NCBI GenBank assembly: GCA_964036315.1
Contig: OZ038517.1
Span: 23,724,162-23,788,161, forward strand
Reading direction: 5' to 3'
Source: Acanthosepion esculentum
Taxonomy: Eukaryota > Mollusca > Cephalopoda > Sepiida > Sepiidae
DNA length: 64,000 nt
Part shown: positions 1 to 12,310 of the stretch, piece by piece
Layout: each line of letters begins with the position of its first letter
Position numbering within the stretch: the first letter of the stretch is position 1
The notes under the pieces: model-generated
What the model was told of the DNA's origin: nothing
Databases searched by the model: none
What the model saw: the letters and a program-made list of their open reading frames with translations, nothing else
Program-made: the position numbers and the translations under genes

Positions 1-388
1 TAAACGGAATTGCAATTTCACTGTGTAAAAGTTAAAAAAAAATCACTTTAATTATCTATGTATAAATACAGATTCTTTGATATTGTGTGAGATCACACAC
101 ACGTGTGTGATGTTCACTTATTTAAAAATGTTCTCGGTTTGGATAATTTTCATATCAATCTTTCAGCAGATTTTTTGGTCAACTGAATTTATTGACAAAT
201 CATATTTTCTTTCCTCTATAAAAAAGCATTATTTTTATGTTGACATAAATTGTTTAAACAAAAAAATCTGTTCGTGACAGAAAATTTATGTGTTAGATAA
301 ATATTTAGTTATAATTCTCTTTGACTTTTCTTAAGTTGTAACATTGACAATAACTGACTCAATTATTGACAAAACTTTGGGGTCTACT

Positions 389-420
<32 letters not shown>

Positions 421-468
421 TAAATGTGTGTTGATAAATTAAGGAAATTTCAATAAACTTCACTCACA
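1..468. other. AT-rich sequence without a gene
   Basis: No coding signal or recognisable family is visible. The only structured stretch is a (TATG)n microsatellite at about 391-416. The short open frame at 77-277 has AT-driven composition and resembles nothing I know. Confidence 0.6.
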
Positions 469-588
469 ACCAACTTCAAAGTTTCACGGAACACTGCCAA
501 TGAGGGTCAGAGAGTCTGAGTAACACAAGAGATTTATTGGGCCCTCTCTGACCTTGATGATTGGTGATCCAAAAAAATTTAAGTTGGT
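469..588. repeat. Imperfect foldback (inverted repeat) element
   Basis: The left arm (469-514) begins ACCAACTT and ends GGTCAGAGAG. The right arm (544-588) carries the complements in reverse order, CTCTCTGACC to AAGTTGGT, with a loop of about 30 bases. The arms match in blocks with small gaps. This is the shape of a small foldback or MITE-like element. I cannot see a target duplication. Confidence 0.45.
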
Positions 589-998
589 CAAGAGGTGAGT
601 TGATTTAGCATAGTGATTTATTGACTATTGTCACGTAAATACTGAGTGTTATCGTGACAAAAATCCTGCTAACAATCAGACATTGTTTTTTTGTAATTTT
701 AACATTTTGATCGGTATTATTGATTTATATTATTACTACATCTGTCTCACTTGCTCCCTCGTGCTCTCTCCCCATCTGCCGTGCTCCCTCGGGCGCTCTC
801 TCCCCATCCTTATAGCTCTCACCTCATCTTTTCATTTTTCCTACCACCTCTTCCCTCTTGGTTCTCTCATTTCCTTTCTGCTCAATGTATAGGCTTTTTG
901 GTTAGTAAGACTAATGAAATCTAAACGTAGATCAGACAGAAACTACTCTTAATCTGAGTAAAGCATCATGATTGTAGACCAAGATAGAATAATAAAAT

Positions 999-1033
<35 letters not shown>

Positions 1034-2697
1034 CAGAAAATTATAGTGCCTACAGTGTCTGTTAGGAAAGTATTGAGTCATTTTGAAAATATGAAGAACT
1101 GATTATGCAACCTCGAAATATTCAATCAAAGGGGACCTTACAGTGCATTAACTGCAACTCACCTGTGGGATTAATCAGTTTACAGTGAGATACCACCGAG
1201 TGTGTTTGCGTAAATGTTTGATTTGCATGCAGGATGTTTTTGAAAAACCTCACATTTCTAAAAGTCCACCCCCTCGCCCGACAGTTAATACTTGGTTACT
1301 TTTTCTTCTGTATTTCTGAAGCTGAATGAGAAATGTCAGGTTGTGGATGGATTAAGGAGAATGTGAAGAGGTTGCTAATAGTAATCCTGAAATGATTTTG
1401 TAGAATTTTATTTTATTTATTTATTTTTTTCAAAAGTCAAATGAAAGCTAACTGCCCACGGTTCTAATAGGGGTAATTTGAAAAATACTATAGTATGAAT
1501 TCACTGGATAGGCTTTTTTTCTTTTTTTTTTTTTTTCTCAAAACTGTTCCCAGTGTCAAAAAGTGTTAAATAACTCTCTCATGGCTGCCACAGCCACACT
1601 ATTTCTTTACCTGTTATACAAAATAGATAATCCAGCCGAGTCTATTTCTACAAGTGGAAAAGGTGGGTAAAGCTATTCAGTATACTGCTCTTTCTTTTCA
1701 TACCTCAATTTTATAACTCTGTCCTGTCAGTAACACTGGCAATGCTTTCTTTTTTCATCCTCAGTGTATGTATTGTATACAGACAGCAGAAACTTGCCAA
1801 AATTAGATGTTATAATTAAATCTTGTTTCTATCAACATTCAGGGCATTGATGGTAATAAAATTGAGTAGGTAATGTCAGTGGGCTTAGTTAGTAGCACAG
1901 TGCAAAAACTCCATAAATTAAAGCCTGAGGTAATGTTAGAGAATGTGGTCAAGAATGGCAAACTACAGATCGGTACTGTGATATCCCAAACCGAGTGGGG
2001 GTGGTCTGGACCCCCTGGGTGTGGAATTCTGACATTGATGGATTACCTTTTGTTTAAGTTTTGTTATAAGACCAAAACTGTGTGAAGACACTCTACAAAT
2101 ATTAGAATGGTCAATCTACCTCACTGTAATGAGATTTTGGCCTACTGGTTGACATGAGTCCTCTCTATCTTACTCTCCCTCTTGCTCTCTAATGGAAATG
2201 AATCTACAATTACTGTCTATGATGAAAAGAAAAAGGTCTGTTGTTGATGCAGTCAATGATATACCATTGGAACATTGCAACCAGAGATGACCCAAAATGC
2301 AACAGTAATTTTCTGAAAAAAGAAAATTGCTAGAAAATAAAGATATCTCTTCATGATGAAGTGATTTTTACAATATGTAGAGTATCTGAAAAAAATCGTT
2401 CGGAATATTTACTATCAGTGTTCTGCCGTCTGCATACATGTCTTGAACATGTGTACCTCAGCCAGATAAATGTCTTATGGCGGTGAAAACTCTGAAGATG
2501 ATTTTTGTTCATCAGTGCATTTATTGAAAGCCAAACGGGTGAAACTATAAAGAGAGATAAATACTAACTTGAGACAAGTTTAGTCTGAATGACAAATGAA
2601 AAGCTAAAAAGGAAAGGCAAAAGGAATATGACAAAGGCATCCAGATGTTGAAAATAGCACTAATAGTAAATGGTTAAAGAGTCAAAAGCTTAGCTTA
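589..2697. other. Intergenic or intronic sequence, nothing recognised
   Basis: There is no gene and no repeat with another copy that I noticed. A short pyrimidine-rich stretch at about 750-810 repeats the string GCTCTCTCCCCATC. A run of 32 T at 1002-1033 could be the poly(A) tail of a minus-strand retroposon, but its body is not recognisable. Confidence 0.5.
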
Positions 2698-2788
2698 GAT
2701 GTGGCACAAGGACGAAAGTATGGGTCACCCAGTGAGGATTGCATTCACTACTCAGTTTTAATTATTCTAGTGAGACAAGCATGTTAAC
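2698..2788 (+). repeat. Dispersed family H, copy 1
   Basis: A segment of about 90 bp beginning GTGGCACAAGGACGAAAGTA and containing CACCCAGTGAGGAT is repeated at 46113-46200 in the same orientation with moderate divergence. The opening string GTGGCACAAGGCCGAAA recurs at about 53955. The family is unidentified. It looks like part of a short interspersed element. Confidence 0.5.
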
Positions 2789-3024
2789 AAATTATACTGC
2801 TTTTTTTTTTACATGAAGATGTATAAAATTTGCAGTGTTCAGTTCTCAGAAAGGAAGAAAGTTATATGATGTTACAGGTCTGATAAGTGTGTAAACGGTC
2901 AACACCTAGTGAATGGGGTTCTACATAAAGAATTGGTAAAATAAATTTATATAAAGGTGGCTACCTTAAAACAAATGTTCAAATAATGATATTAAAGGAG
3001 ACAAATCAGTCATTTCATGTCAAA

Positions 3025-3310
3025 GAGTCTGACCGTTACCAACACAGATCGTTTTTTTTTTTTTTGTCCTTGAATTTGGTACACTTATAGAGCTTCATGA
3101 TGCGATTTGAATGGTACCTATTTTACATCTATAGGTCAAATAGTTCCCAAGACGTGACAAGTTTAAATATCAATATCTCAGTTGTTTTTTCACTTACAAA
3201 GCTAAATTATACACCGTTTTAAAGTACTTAGATTGATCTAAAAGGTGATCTGTTGATTTTCATGTTTAAAGGTCAAATAATAAAATTTGACCTTGACTCC
3301 AAAGATTATA
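3025..3310 (+). repeat. Dispersed family F, copy 1
   Basis: This segment matches the reverse complement of about 30440-30720. Shared landmarks are TTTGGTACACTTA, GAATGGTACCTATTTTACA, AGTTTAAATATC and TTTTAAAGTACTT, in the same order. No protein is encoded. It is an unidentified interspersed repeat, more likely a non-coding part of a transposable element than a gene. Confidence 0.6.
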
Positions 3311-4241
3311 AAGGTATATACCAGCAATGTTATTATAGGCAATAGATTTAGGATAAGAAAATACAAACTGTACTTGAGCCTGTGCTTAATTGTACCAGTT
3401 TTGGTGATGACTGTAGACTGAACAGGAAGTGGTAAAAAAAAAAAAAAGTAACTAATCCAAACTGTACCTAAATTCAAAAGGGGCACAAATAAAGGGACAA
3501 TAAAACAATACAGTTTCTATACCGTGATAACAGAACAGTCTTTTGAAATTTACAAGTTTGGGGATAGCACCTTGGATAAAATAGCGTTACTACAACCATG
3601 ACTTCAATGCAAAATAAATTATTGCATTAGCAGTCTCTTATGTTGACCCCCAGCTGTACATATTTGAGACTAGTGGAGTGGAGTCTTGTAAGAGATGGTT
3701 TAGCAATGGTAAAAATTAGAGAGTGAATTTTATCAAAAGTGCTACCATCCTGATCCAAAAATATAATCATTAGAGGGATTTCAGTTTTGAGGAATTTAAC
3801 TTTTTTAAAAAAAAAAAAAATCATATGTATGCCATTGCTCTTTTACTCATGAAATTAATTTCATCCAGCTGTGAAAAATGATGGCATATTTTATCATTCA
3901 TGAAGTTTATGTATATGGTGATTTAAATAAATAAACCATAAGTGCAAGTGAGATAATTCAAATAAGTCAAAGATTGCAGACTACAAAATAAAAAAAATAA
4001 AAATTTTTTTAAGTATTTATCTATATGCCCACATCATAACAAAATGCTGCACAAGGTCTGGTTTTAAATAGATACCTGATATGAAAATAATAGATAAATG
4101 TAAACCAAACTGAAACATTGAAAACAAGAGAAAGCCAAATGAGTTGTTTTTTTTTCTGGATAAGAAAAACAAAATAATGCTGGAATGAGCTTCTTTCAAG
4201 CAATGACTACAAAGTGATCCATTACCAGATGATATTGCCGT

Positions 4242-4277
<36 letters not shown>

Positions 4278-5625
4278 TTAATCTATTAAGTTAAATAGGT
4301 TAAATTGGATTTTTTTTTTTTTTTTTTTTTGATAGATTATTTTTTTTTGCTTGTCTGTACCCTGTTTTGTTGGCTTGACCTGTGTCTTTTTTCTTCATTG
4401 TTAGTCTATTGTTAGTCTCTGTTCTTTTTGTTTGTTTTTTTTCTTTTTTTCCCAAAATGATCTTTTTGTTTTTAAGGAATAGGACAAGTCATTCACAAAA
4501 TTCTAATCATCAAAATGGACCATGAGTACAAGAGACCTGATTGTGTATTCCAAGCATATGTTGACCGTAGTTAGGTTAAAAAAAAAACCTGATCTCGGAG
4601 GATGGAATTACAAAACGGGCATAAGATGGTGGAACAAGATAGCAAATAAGTGGTTTATTAATTCATGTCAAGTCAAAAAGAAAAAAGTATTAATAAAACT
4701 CTTTTTTATTTCTTGACATCAATGAAAAGGAATAAGTTGATCAAGAATCCAATTATGAATAATAATCTAACTGATACTGAATAATTTATTAGCTTTTCAG
4801 GGCATTGTGAAAAGTGTCTGTGTGGTATATTAGCCTTGTTTTAACTGTGATTACGAATCCTTAGCCAGTGCATTGGGAGAAGTGTTTGTTTATTGTCTTA
4901 TTAGGAACGTGACAGGCCTGAACTTGTTGCTTTGAAATTTAGCTGCAATAATATTCGTAAAGCTGTTTAGACACTTTTCGTTCCATATATCGTCATCATA
5001 AATGTCTAGCCTGCTTGTTGTCCATCACTTTGATGACTTGTAAAAGGCTAGAAATGTGAAACCTTTCCAAGCTAAACACTGTAGATATGATCTTGATACC
5101 TCTCTTGTATTCATCTTGCTCATTTTCTTATTTACCATTTGCTATCAATAACTGTCATTCATGGCACCTAATCTGTTCAGAAATACAACTACTTTCTCAG
5201 AACAATGATTAAAAATGACTTTGAGTGAATGAACTTTGTAAGTCTAAGAGATGAATTTAAACAGCAGCAACAACTAAAATGGATAGCACATGTAACTCAA
5301 GGAAATGACATAATCAAGATCTTGACATTCCACACTACTTCAAACAAAAAGTTAGCAAGGAAATGACCAATACTAGAAAGAGCATAACAGTAAGCTTTAG
5401 AAACCTGTTTTCCTGAAAAATTCTTTTAAGGGAAAGACTTTCAACCAAAAGTAGCATTTTCAACTCTATACAATCTACTTAAAATAGACTTATTTTTTTA
5501 TTTTATTTTATTTTCTCATTTGCACTCCTTGATGATGACTTATGATTTGCTAATTTGAAATACACATTAGTTTTGGGCTGTTTATCCACATAAAACAACA
5601 TTTGTGAAAGGATAATAGTAGATAG
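3311..5625. other. AT-rich sequence without a gene
   Basis: I see only homopolymer tracts, for example T-runs at about 4244-4272 and 4311-4330 and an A-run at 3807-3820. The short frames here (3238-3486, 4017-4277, 4522-4716) owe much of their length to these tracts and show no family resemblance. Confidence 0.5.
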
Positions 5626-5906
5626 ATAGGTTTGCCTATTGTCCAGTTAATACTCCTCCCCAGTTCTTGAACAGGAGTAGATTTATCCCTTGTTTTCTGT
5701 TTAGGATTTGGTTTCCAATTCCTTGAACTCTATTTCTGACGTCTTTGTCTGGAATTTTATTCAGTAATTATTTTCCCTCACTTCCCAATCAGAGTACATA
5801 GGTTTACCTATCATCCAGTTCACACTCCTCCCCAGTTTTTAAACAGGAGTAGAGGTTTATCCCTTGTTTCCTGTTTAGGATTTGGTTTCCAGTTCCTACC
5901 AAAGTC
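5626..5906 (-). repeat. Dispersed family A, two tandem copies
   Basis: Two copies about 168 bp apart (about 5626-5740 and 5798-5906) share ACTCCTCCCCAGTT, AACAGGAGTAGA and TTTATCCCTTGTTT. Reverse-orientation relatives lie at 7671-7790 and 21735-21840. It is a non-coding interspersed repeat whose source element I do not recognise. Confidence 0.6.
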
Positions 5907-6110
5907 TACTTCAACTAAATACTCCTAAAGTCTCTGCCTGAGTTCTGAAATTTTACTCACTAAGTAAATCTTGACCTCGTTAAGTTAGCTGTTATCTTTC
6001 CTACATAGTTCCAAGAACTTCATTAATACAGCTCCACATGGTAAGCCTCTACCTTGAGTGGCCCTAGGGTCTTGTATTGGGTGAACATTAAAAAAAATAT
6101 CTGTACATTT
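5907..6110 (+). repeat. Dispersed family D, 3' fragment
   Basis: This matches the last 200 bases or so of the long copies at 24111-24870 and 42749-43520. Shared strings include ATCTTGACC, GTTAGCT, CTACCTTGA-TGG and ATTGGGTGAACAT. It is a truncated copy joined to family A. Confidence 0.55.
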
Positions 6111-6161
6111 AAAAAAAAAAATTATATTTAATAAACATATGTAAAATGTCTTCTTTTTTCT

Positions 6162-6184
6162 CACACACACACACACACACACAC
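6162..6184. repeat. (CA)n microsatellite
   Basis: An uninterrupted CA dinucleotide tract of about 23 bases. Confidence 0.9.
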
Positions 6185-6711
6185 TTCCATGTATAAGGTG
6201 ACTTAATTTTACATGCATTGAGCACCTTAGGGTTTTGTGTAGGTAGGTATGTTTTTTCTTTCTTTCTGTGTTTTGTTTCTTTTTATTTTGTATTTTTTTT
6301 GCTTATTTTCTTTTTTTTTTTTCCCCGTTTACTTTCATCTTTTATTTTTTTGTTCTTTTCTATTTCATATTTCATTTTCTGATGATGCATAAATAAAAGT
6401 GAAACCTGTTAAATTTATAAATATTTCCTATTTGTTCCTTATCCTAAAATTGTTGGATTCTAATCCATATCTGATCCTAGTTTTATATATATTTAATATA
6501 TGAATTTTAATTAGAAATAGAGATTGTATGTTATCCTAAACATTGTTATTTAACACTACTATGAAAAATAATGATCGATATGAATGCACCCATAGATGTA
6601 CAAATACAGAATGAAAGATTTGTTTACATTACTTGTCACTTACACATGTTACTCAATGTAACTTTTGCAAATTGTTTTGTAATCATTTGCTTGAAGATTA
6701 CATTTTTTGCC

Positions 6712-7305
6712 TCAGGGTTCTTGATAAGATCCAGAGACGGATATGCAACGTAATTGGCCCTGATCTGTCATCTCGTCTGCAGTCGCTCTCTCACAGACGC
6801 GGCGTTGCCAACGCTCTGTCTTTTTTACAAATACTTTCATGGTAATTGCTCCGAGGAGCTGCTTTCACTGGTTCCTAGGCCTCATGAAAAACATCCTACG
6901 AGGCTGGCATCCCGTTCCCACCCCTTCACCGTTGAAACTGTTAGAAGTAGACGTATCTTCTACTCCAATAGCTTCATGTCTCGCACATCTCACCTGTGGA
7001 ACTCCCTTCCTTATTCCTGTTTCCCTGACAAATACAATCTCCAACTATTTAAGTGTAACGTCAATCGACATCTCCAGTTGCCTTGATCTATCCACTTCCC
7101 TTCTCCACATCCTTTCACCTTTCATTCCTATCTGCTCTCGCTCCAAATCTTCTGTAACCCCCTTGCCTTGATCGATCCACTATCTTTCTCCACATCCTCT
7201 CCTTTACCACTCGTATCTGCTCTTCCTCCAAACCTTCTGTAACCTCTCGCATGCTAGTGGCCTCCAGCCTTGCTTGGGGTGATAAGCTTAAAAAAAAAAA
7301 AAAAA
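6712..7305 (+). mobile_element. Jockey-like LINE, 5'-truncated 3' end
   Basis: The segment encodes the C-terminal tail of a non-LTR retrotransposon reverse transcriptase protein. VLDKIQRRICNVIGPDLSS is followed by SLSHRRGVA, then a frameshift near 6815, then YKYFHGNCSEELLSLVPRP and TSHLWNSLP, ending at a stop at 7084-7086. This 'LDKIQ-R ... SLSHRR ... LF-KYFHG ... S-LWNSLP' layout is the usual end of jockey/CR1-type ORF2 proteins. The 3' UTR carries an internal partial duplication (two 'CTTCTGTAAC' blocks) and ends GATAAGCTT plus 16 A (7290-7305). The reverse transcriptase core is missing, so this is a dead 5'-truncated insertion. Related copies lie at 18236-21305, 31440-31870, 32050-32310 and 59000-59544. 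Confidence 0.85.
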
Positions 7306-7670
7306 TTATTTTCTTGAATATTGCATTTTAATGTGAAATCAAGAAGTAAAAGTAGTATTATTACATTTATAACTGTAGTACAGTATTATAGTGTTGACTG
7401 TTTCAATTAGAAATATTTACACAAGTTGTTACCATACCAAGGCAGTTGTTAGCCTATCACAATCTATGGTGCAAGCATACTAGCCTACTTAGCAGTGTCA
7501 ATATATCACAGGATTTACGGTTAGCTTTTTGTAACTGTTGTATTAGACAATTACTTATTTGGGGGGGGGGTATTTCTTTTTAGATTTATAGGTTACTTTA
7601 TATGCAGAAATGTACTCTGTATGTGTGTATATTTGTGTGTTTGAGTATGTATGCATCAGCTTTGTTTTTT
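7306..7670. other. AT-rich sequence without a gene
   Basis: Nothing is recognised here apart from a run of 10 G at about 7561-7570 and a GT-rich stretch near 7620-7650. Confidence 0.5.
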
Positions 7671-7790
7671 GAACAGGAGTAGAGAAATAAGAGAATGAAA
7701 AGACTTTGAAAGAAACTGGGAACAAGGGATAAACCTCTACTCTTGTTCAAAAGCAGGGGGAGGAGTGTGAACCGGACTATAAATGAAATT
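7671..7790 (+). repeat. Dispersed family A copy
   Basis: It contains GAACAGGAGTAGAG, AACAAGGGATAAACCTCTAC and GGGGGAGGAGTGTGAAC. This is the reverse complement of the two copies near 5.6-5.9 kb. Confidence 0.6.
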
Positions 7791-7950
7791 ATCTAATTCT
7801 ATTAAAGTAGTAGTTAAAACTGACTACTTAATCAATACATCATGTAGAAGTACCCTCTTCAAATTTCAAGTTGGTGGTATGTTAGTGTTTGCCCGGACAC
7901 CATAGACTATTCGTACCAATCCGTAACCTCATTCTATAATGTTGTAGCAT

Positions 7951-10900
7951 CCTTTTGTTTCTCTTCTCTCTCCTTTTTGTTTCTCTTCTCTCTCCTTTTT
8001 GTTTCTCTTCTCTCTCCTTTTTGTTTCTCTTCTCTCTCCTTTTTGTTTCTCTTCTCTCTCCTTTTTGTTTCTCTTCTCTCTCCTTTTTGTTTCTCTTCTC
8101 TCTCCTTTTTGTTTCTCTTCTCTCTCCTTTTTGTTTCTCTTCTCTCTCCTTTTTGTTTCTCTTCTCTCTCCTTTTTGTTTCTCTTCTCTCTCCTTTTTGT
8201 TTCTCTTCTCTCTCCTTTTTGTTTCTCTTCTCTCTCCTTTTTGTTTCTCTTCTCTCTCCTTTTTGTTTCTCTTCTCTCTCCTTTTTGTTTCTCTTCTCTC
8301 TCCTTTCTGTTTCTCTTCTCTCTCCTTTCTGTTTCTCTTCTCTCTCCTTTCTGTTTCTCTTCTCTCTCCTTTTTGTTTCTCTTCTCTCTCCTTTCTGTTT
8401 CTCTTCTCTCTCCTTTCTGTTTCTCTTCTCTCTCCTTTCTGTTTCTCTTCTCTCTCCTTTCTGTTTCTCTTCTCTCTCCTTTCTGTTTCTCTTCTCTCTC
8501 CTTTCTGTTTCTCTTCTCTCTCCTTTCTGTTTCTCTTCTCTCTCCTTTCTGTTTCTCTTCTCTCTCCTTTCTGTTTCTCTTCTCTCTCCTTTCTGTTTCT
8601 CTTCTCTCTCCTTTCTGTTTCTCTTCTCTCTCCTTTCTGTTTCTCTTCTCTCTCCTTTCTGTTTCTCTTCTCTCTCCTTTCTGTTTCTCTTCTCTCTCCT
8701 TTCTGTTTCTCTTCTCTCTCCTTTCTGTTTCTCTTCTCTCTCCTTTCTGTTTCTCTTCTCTCTCCTTTCTGTTTCTCTTCTCTCTCCTTTCTGTTTCTCT
8801 TCTCTCTCCTTTCTGTTTCTCTTCTCTCTCCTTTCTGTTTCTCTTCTCTCTCCTTTCTGTTTCTCTTCTCTCTCCTTTCTGTTTCTCTTCTCTCTCCTTT
8901 CTGTTTCTCTTCTCTCTCCTTTCTGTTTCTCTTCTCTCTCCTTTCTGTTTCTCTTCTCTCTCCTTTCTGTTTCTCTTCTCTCTCCTTTCTGTTTCTCTTC
9001 TCTCTCCTTTCTGTTTCTCTTCTCTCTCCTTTCTGTTTCTCTTCTCTCTCCTTTCTGTTTCTCTTCTCTCTCCTTTCTGTTTCTCTTCTCTCTCCTTTCT
9101 GTTTCTCTTCTCTCTCCTTTCTGTTTCTCTTCTCTCTCCTTTCTGTTTCTCTTCTCTCTCCTTTCTGTTTCTCTTCTCTCTCCTTTCTGTTTCTCTTCTC
9201 TCTCCTTTCTGTTTCTCTTCTCTCTCCTTTCTGTTTCTCTTCTCTCTCCTTTCTGTTTCTCTTCTCTCTCCTTTCTGTTTCTCTTCTCTCTCCTTTCTGT
9301 TTCTCTTCTCTCTCCTTTCTGTTTCTCTTCTCTCTCCTTTCTGTTTCTCTTCTCTCTCCTTTCTGTTTCTCTTCTCTCTCCTTTCTGTTTCTCTTCTCTC
9401 TCCTTTCTGTTTCTCTTCTCTCTCCTTTCTGTTTCTCTTCTCTCTCCTTTCTGTTTCTCTTCTCTCTCCTTTCTGTTTCTCTTCTCTCTCCTTTCTGTTT
9501 CTCTTCTCTCTCCTTTCTGTTTCTCTTCTCTCTCCTTTCTGTTTCTCTTCTCTCTCCTTTCTGTTTCTCTTCTCTCTCCTTTCTGTTTCTCTTCTCTCTC
9601 CTTTCTGTTTCTCTTCTCTCTCCTTTCTGTTTCTCTTCTCTCTCCTTTCTGTTTCTCTTCTCTCTCCTTTCTGTTTCTCTTCTCTCTCCTTTCTGTTTCT
9701 CTTCTCTCTCCTTTCTGTTTCTCTTCTCTCTCCTTTCTGTTTCTCTTCTCTCTCCTTTCTGTTTCTCTTCTCTCTCCTTTCTGTTTCTCTTCTCTCTCCT
9801 TTCTGTTTCTCTTCTCTCTCCTTTCTGTTTCTCTTCTCTCTCCTTTCTGTTTCTCTTCTCTCTCCTTTCTGTTTCTCTTCTCTCTCCTTTCTGTTTCTCT
9901 TCTCTCTCCTTTCTGTTTCTCTTCTCTCTCCTTTCTGTTTCTCTTCTCTCTCCTTTCTGTTTCTCTTCTCTCTCCTTTCTGTTTCTCTTCTCTCTCCTTT
10001 CTGTTTCTCTTCTCTCTCCTTTCTGTTTCTCTTCTCTCTCCTTTCTGTTTCTCTTCTCTCTCCTTTCTGTTTCTCTTCTCTCTCCTTTCTGTTTCTCTTC
10101 TCTCTCCTTTCTGTTTCTCTTCTCTCTCCTTTCTGTTTCTCTTCTCTCTCCTTTCTGTTTCTCTTCTCTCTCCTTTCTGTTTCTCTTCTCTCTCCTTTCT
10201 GTTTCTCTTCTCTCTCCTTTCTGTTTCTCTTCTCTCTCCTTTCTGTTTCTCTTCTCTCTCCTTTCTGTTTCTCTTCTCTCTCCTTTCTGTTTCTCTTCTC
10301 TCTCCTTTCTGTTTCTCTTCTCTCTCCTTTCTGTTTCTCTTCTCTCTCCTTTCTGTTTCTCTTCTCTCTCCTTTCTGTTTCTCTTCTCTCTCCTTTCTGT
10401 TTCTCTTCTCTCTCCTTTCTGTTTCTCTTCTCTCTCCTTTCTGTTTCTCTTCTCTCTCCTTTCTGTTTCTCTTCTCTCTCCTTTCTGTTTCTCTTCTCTC
10501 TCCTTTCTGTTTCTCTTCTCTCTCCTTTCTGTTTCTCTTCTCTCTCCTTTCTGTTTCTCTTCTCTCTCCTTTCTGTTTCTCTTCTCTCTCCTTTCTGTTT
10601 CTCTTCTCTCTCCTTTCTGTTTCTCTTCTCTCTCCTTTCTGTTTCTCTTCTCTCTCCTTTCTGTTTCTCTTCTCTCTCCTTTCTGTTTCTCTTCTCTCTC
10701 CTTTCTGTTTCTCTTCTCTCTCCTTTCTGTTTCTCTTCTCTCTCCTTTCTGTTTCTCTTCTCTCTCCTTTCTGTTTCTCTTCTCTCTCCTTTCTGTTTCT
10801 CTTCTCTCTCCTTTCTGTTTCTCTTCTCTCTCCTTTCTGTTTCTCTTCTCTCTCCTTTCTGTTTCTCTTCTCTCTCCTTTCTGTTTCTCTTCTCTCTCCT
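7951..10900. repeat. 22-bp minisatellite, about 134 units
   Basis: The array repeats TTTCTCTTCTCTCTCCTTTNTG (22 bp) without interruption. The variable base N is T in roughly the first 16 units (to about 8303), C in the next three, T once near 8373, and C in every later unit I read. More than 2.4 kb is therefore a string of identical units, which points to recent amplification or ongoing homogenisation. The plus strand has pyrimidines except one G per unit. Since 22 is one more than a multiple of three, every frame that lacks a stop in one unit stays open throughout. The 970-990-residue open frames on both strands are by-products of this, not genes. Confidence 0.97.
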
Positions 10901-10999
10901 GTACCAAGTTTTAAGGACTACTTGACCTGAAATTGAACCCAGAATTGCTTTTAACCTGATAGGTTTGAAATAAAAATTAAATTCACTAAGCTGTAGGAC

Positions 11000-11190
11000 T
11001 TTTGAGCAGTTTTAATTCCACTCAAGTTTATTGCATTTGCTTACACACTAATACCCTTGGGAAAGGTGTGAATCCCTGTTTTCTCTCCCAGCTATACTAT
11101 AACCTTGGTTGGTAACTACTCTAGAAGAAAAGACCGAGTTCAAACTAACCTGGAGAGGGTTGGGCTTGAAATGGTACCAGAGGGTAGATG
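11000..11190 (+). mobile_element. tRNA-derived SINE, partial copy
   Basis: It shares ACACTAATACCCTTGGGAAA and the following CCCAGCTAT block with the full SINE copies at 50977-51375 (+) and 22845-23235 (-). The tRNA-like head and the 3' half are degenerate or missing. Confidence 0.6.
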
Positions 11191-12310
11191 GACCACTACT
11201 ATTTATATTATTTTACTTTTAACGTACAGGATTCCAGTAAACAACAAAACTCTAAAAGTGAATCAACAACTATATATATTGAAATAACATACAAGAACAA
11301 ACATGCAATAAAATTGTTTTCAATGTAGAGATTAAGGGATTAAGTTGCTCCCCTTTAACTGTATTTTTGATTTGTAATTGATTGTCCAAAGAAAGTCTTC
11401 TTGAGAGAAAAAATTCAAGAATCAATATTAGAACAAGGAATTGTTTGTTAGAATAGATAACACAAGAATACAATTGATCAAAAAGTGTGTTGTGTTAGTG
11501 AAATTAACAGAGTTCCGATTGATTGAACTTGACTAAGTACAGAGAGAAATGTAAGTCTATTACAAAATTCTGTGTGTGCATTTGAAATATTGTGAGGAAG
11601 GTCATAGGTTTGTGTAGACAGGCGAATTTTACTGGACCTTTCTGGCGACTTGTGAAAAAGTCACCTCTTTTAAGGAAAAAGATAGGTTCCCAGAGAAAGC
11701 GTGGGAAAAGTTAATTCGGCATTAAATATGTGATTAGTTAAAAATTAACCAATCACTAAATTTGTACTAACGAAACAAGCAAGCAAGTTCAAAACCAAAA
11801 AATTCAAAGCAACGACTGCGATGGCTAAATTGTCCTATGGAAAGGTAGTATTGATTTATTAGCCAATCGCAGACGAATAAAATGTGGGCATGGAAAAACA
11901 TAGCAGCCACTACAGGCTCGGTCAGGCTATTTTTCCCAAGGAACACCACAGCTGCTGCAGTACATGTGGGGGCCCTATGATGTTAATAAGTTATGTGTCT
12001 TTTGGACAAGGTGAATGGTAGAATGAGGACCATCTATTCCTGTAGCTTGAATAAAGGGTTTGGTTCAAAATTCCAAGTATAGCCAGCTGAAGGCTGCAGG
12101 GTTCAATGGCCGAAACACTGAGTAAAACAATCAAAATCACCATGCTGGTCTGAATAGCAAAGCACCTGATAAATCCTCACTCAAAATATTTCCCTATGGT
12201 ATGATGAGAAGTTCCTATTTTTTCATTTTTGTTTAGGGCCAACATTTTAGAGTATTGTTTTATTAACCTGTGTTATCTTCTATAAATAGATATATTCCAT
12301 GACTACCTAA
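11191..12310. other. Unrecognised sequence without a gene
   Basis: No coding signal and no second copy within the window were noticed. The string CAATGGCCGAAACACTGAG near 12105-12123 resembles termini of animal repeat families, but I cannot place it. Confidence 0.45.

Noticed and set aside
7929..10930. Four open frames of 970-990 codons on both strands
   Set aside because: They are translations of a 22-bp tandem repeat; all give the same 22-residue period and begin and end with the array.
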